From Candidatus Nitrosopolaris nunavutensis (lineage in GTDB: Archaea > Thermoproteota > Nitrososphaeria > Nitrososphaerales > Nitrososphaeraceae), in NCBI GenBank assembly GCA_002501855.1, contig DAOM01000328.1, positions 1 through 6,732 on the forward strand: DNA of 6,732 nt, read 5' to 3'. Shown here in pieces: positions 4,596 to 6,732 of the stretch. The stretch's first letter is position 1. The number at the start of each line of letters is the position of its first letter. Under the pieces are notes generated by a model. That model did no database searches, had not been told where the DNA came from, and saw nothing but the letters and a program-made list of their open reading frames with translations. Both the position numbers and the translations under genes were made by a program.

Positions 4596-6128
4596 CTATT
4601 GGGGCTCTATCGTAGCTGGTGGTTTGCTTGAAACTGCATACGTTACCCAGGAGACATCTTCGACTTCGTTTGTAATTCTATCACTCATCTTACCAATTAT
4701 TTCGTACGGCAGCCTAGTCCAATCTGCAGTCATTGCGTCGATGGATTCGACAATTTTAATTGTCGCGATATGACCATAAATACGCTGATCACCCAAAACC
4801 CCTACCGCCCTGTCATCTCCCACTGAAGCATATGCCTGCCATACCTTATGATAGAATCCCGCAGCATTTAATTCATCCTCAACTATTTTACTTGCATGTC
4901 TGGCAATTCGGATCTTTTCAGGTGTAACTTCTCCGATTATTCGGACAGCTAAGCCTGGACCGGGGAACGGATGTCTTTGCAGAAATTCATTTGGAACACC
5001 CAGCAATTTCGCAACACGTTTAACCTCATCCTTGTACAAAGTCCTTAATGGTTCTATTGTCTTTAAATTAAGCCATTTCGGGATCCCCCCAACGTTATGG
5101 TGAGTTTTGATAGCCGACGCAGGCCCTTTTGATACTCCGCTCTCAATCACGTCAGGATAGAGCGTTCCCTGAGCAAGCCATTGGAAAGGTCCGTTTTTTT
5201 TTACCACATCCATAAACACCTTTGCAAACTCTTCACCTATAATGCTGCGTTTCATCTCAGGATCGCAAACTCCTTTCAACTTTTGAAGGAACTGTTTTTC
5301 TGCATTCACGTAAATCACTTCCGATTGCAGGTAATCTTTGAAAAGCCCGGTTACCAAGACCTCTTCATCTTCTCTTAGTAACCCATGATTAACAAAAACA
5401 CACTTCAGATTTTTGCCTATAGCTTTGTCAAATAGTGCTGCAACAGTCGTGGAATCGATACCTCCACTAACGGCACAAAGTACTTTTTCATTTCCAACCC
5501 GTTGTCGAGTGTCCTCAATGGTTGATTCTATAAAACTTTCCATGTTCCACGAAGGTTTTGCTCGGCTGATCTTTTGAGAGAAATTTTTCAGTATCTCACT
5601 TCCGTTCTCTGTGTGAACTACCTCCGGATGAAATTGGATTCCATAGAGTCTCTTTTCTTGATTTGCTATAGCAGCTGAGAATGAGTTCTCCGTATGACCT
5701 AAAATTTCGAATCCCTCTGGAAGGTTCTCAGCAGCGTCTCCATGACTCATCCAACACTTTATCTTACTGTCAATTGTGCTGAACAGATCGCCCTTATTGT
5801 CAATAATCAGGTCAGCACGACCATATTCTCTGGTACTTGTTTTTTTTACTTTTCCGCCAAAATGGTCTATTATCAGCTGGTGTCCATAACAGATTCCCAA
5901 GATTGGAATCCCTAACTCGAAAATTTCTTTATCAGGTTTTGGCGAGTCATTGAAATAAACGCTTGCCGGTCCGCCAGAGAAAATAATGCCATTCGGGCGG
6001 ATTTGTTTTAGTTCTTTAATGGATGTGTTATAAGGTAATAGTTCACAATATACGTTTATGTCTCGAATCCGTCTACAAATCAGGTTGCTATATTGGGAAC
6101 CAAAATCCAAAACGACTATATTGTCCAT
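4596..6128 (-). CDS. guaA: GMP synthase (glutamine-hydrolysing), fused two-domain form
   Basis: Converts XMP to GMP using ATP and glutamine, the last step of guanine nucleotide synthesis, in the cytosol. It is 510 aa. An N-terminal class I glutamine amidotransferase domain (about 1-190) has DFGSQY at 8-13, the nucleophile C80 in GICYGHQ, WMSHGD at 126-131, and the catalytic H167/E169 in FHPEV. The ATP pyrophosphatase domain carries the PP-loop SGGIDS (221-226) and LAQGTLYPDVIES. The C-terminal dimerisation domain has KTHHNVGG, HPFPGPGL and KPPATIE. Many archaea split these domains into two proteins; here they are fused. The very C-terminus reads IEPQ where bacterial enzymes usually end IEWE. 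The ATG lies 3 bp after the TAA of the upstream gene, so the two are almost certainly one transcript. A purine-rich GGCGGAAAG precedes the ATG but is not a strong ribosome-binding site. No T-run terminator is apparent after the TAG. Confidence 0.98.
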   Translation of the reverse strand: MDNIVVLDFGSQYSNLICRRIRDINVYCELLPYNTSIKELKQIRPNGIIFSGGPASVYFNDSPKPDKEIFELGIPILGICYGHQLIIDHFGGKVKKTSTREYGRADLIIDNKGDLFSTIDSKIKCWMSHGDAAENLPEGFEILGHTENSFSAAIANQEKRLYGIQFHPEVVHTENGSEILKNFSQKISRAKPSWNMESFIESTIEDTRQRVGNEKVLCAVSGGIDSTTVAALFDKAIGKNLKCVFVNHGLLREDEEVLVTGLFKDYLQSEVIYVNAEKQFLQKLKGVCDPEMKRSIIGEEFAKVFMDVVKKNGPFQWLAQGTLYPDVIESGVSKGPASAIKTHHNVGGIPKWLNLKTIEPLRTLYKDEVKRVAKLLGVPNEFLQRHPFPGPGLAVRIIGEVTPEKIRIARHASKIVEDELNAAGFYHKVWQAYASVGDDRAVGVLGDQRIYGHIATIKIVESIDAMTADWTRLPYEIIGKMSDRITNEVEDVSWVTYAVSSKPPATIEPQ

Positions 6129-6131
6129 TTT

Positions 6132-6722
6132 TTACTTTCCGCCATCCTTTTCCATCATCCTTGTTAGAACCCAGGTGGACGTGTTGAAAATCTCGTTAAG
6201 GCGCTCTTTTTCACGGTAATTGCTGATCATAATCTTTTTTATCAGAGTACCATCCTTTTCTTCAATCTGATAATTCAACGATTCAGATTCTTGGATCTCG
6301 CCCCGGTTTACCTTTTCAATATCTCTCGCTTTCATTCCTTCCAATATTCTATTCAGAAAGAATGTCTTAAATGGCTGGGTATTGACGTCGAGATTGATTC
6401 CATCAACAGGCGTGATTTCCACTCTAGTCGGAAACAATGTGGCAGTGGCGAGCAAAAGGTTATCTTTAATACGTCGGAGTTGTCTAACCTCCGTGAAACT
6501 TGTTAATGTGTTATCCTGTTGTTCAGCTGTTGGAACAACGACTCTTCGTATGGCAGTTATATCATCGTTATCATTACCCGCGGCCTCCCGAGTTTGTTGG
6601 TAACCCGCAATAGTTGAAGATTCATCAGAGGGCTTTATTGTCGATGAAGAGGTAACTGACTCAAGACTTGCAGCAGTTTTGAAGCTGCCTCGTTTCAACA
6701 ACATATCGACAAGGAACAGCAT
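6132..6722 (-). CDS. Hypothetical protein upstream of guaA, 196 aa or longer
   Basis: I do not recognise this protein. It may extend beyond the window, because the frame stays open from the ATG at 6722 to the right edge, so that ATG is only a provisional start. Residues about 13-55 are low-complexity and rich in Ser/Thr/Ala/Asp, probably disordered. Residues 56-196 look folded, with alternating strands and helices. They include RRIKDNLLLATATLFPTRVE, then PFKTFFLNRILEGMKARDIE, and a final NYREKERLNEIFNTSTWVLT helix-rich part. There is no cysteine, no clear signal peptide and no membrane span. The stop is 3 bp before guaA, so it is probably co-transcribed with it. A direct role in purine metabolism cannot be inferred from that alone. 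Confidence 0.75.
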   Translation of the reverse strand: MLFLVDMLLKRGSFKTAASLESVTSSSTIKPSDESSTIAGYQQTREAAGNDNDDITAIRRVVVPTAEQQDNTLTSFTEVRQLRRIKDNLLLATATLFPTRVEITPVDGINLDVNTQPFKTFFLNRILEGMKARDIEKVNRGEIQESESLNYQIEEKDGTLIKKIMISNYREKERLNEIFNTSTWVLTRMMEKDGGK

Positions 6723-6732
6723 GGTGCGTAGC

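Noticed and set aside
1..6732. Mobile element, CRISPR array or phage remnant
   Set aside because: No transposase, integrase, regularly spaced repeats or terminal inverted repeats were seen.

Overview
The window reads as chromosomal DNA of an archaeon, most likely an ammonia-oxidising Thaumarchaeote/Nitrososphaeria relative (soil type). The reasons are a zinc-containing seven-iron ferredoxin of the kind first described in Sulfolobus, TATA-box promoters about 26 bp from start codons (leaderless style), GTG and TTG starts, and a moderately AT-rich composition. The lineage is inferred from protein family types and promoter style; no rRNA or lineage marker gene lies in the window. There is no sign of phage, insertion sequence or CRISPR.

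Layout. A protein of unknown function (101-691, minus) and a second, smaller one (729-1070, plus) diverge from a compact region of about 40 bp that holds two back-to-back TATA boxes. All remaining genes are on the minus strand. In transcription order these are: an unrecognised protein at the right edge (6132-6722), then after 3 bp guaA, the fused GMP synthase (4596-6128). Next is a regulatory/intergenic stretch (4315-4595), a doubtful 67-codon ORF (4111-4314) and a DegT/DnrJ/EryC1/StrS aminotransferase (3005-4120). Last come an ArsA/Get3-type ATPase with a C-terminal HSP20-like domain (1775-2956) and the zinc ferredoxin (1120-1656). The ferredoxin gene converges on the 729-1070 gene and is followed by a T7 run.

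How the genes relate. guaA supplies GMP from XMP and is probably co-transcribed with the unknown gene before it. The aminotransferase probably works on a nucleotide-sugar precursor for surface glycans. The ATPase looks like a tail-anchored-protein or client-handling ATPase, not an arsenite pump, because it has a single cysteine. The ferredoxin has a good TATA box of its own, with a perfect 7-bp-arm palindrome at the expected transcription start and a second hairpin-like inverted repeat upstream, so it may be separately regulated. The aminotransferase unit shows a similar arrangement: a TATA-like element followed about 27 bp later by a 7-bp-arm palindrome.

No clearly novel multi-gene system is evident. 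The points most worth a second look are the operator-like palindromes, the expanded histidine-rich ferredoxin, the cysteine-poor ArsA-HSP20 protein, the small overlapping ORF, and the three conserved-looking but unrecognised proteins.
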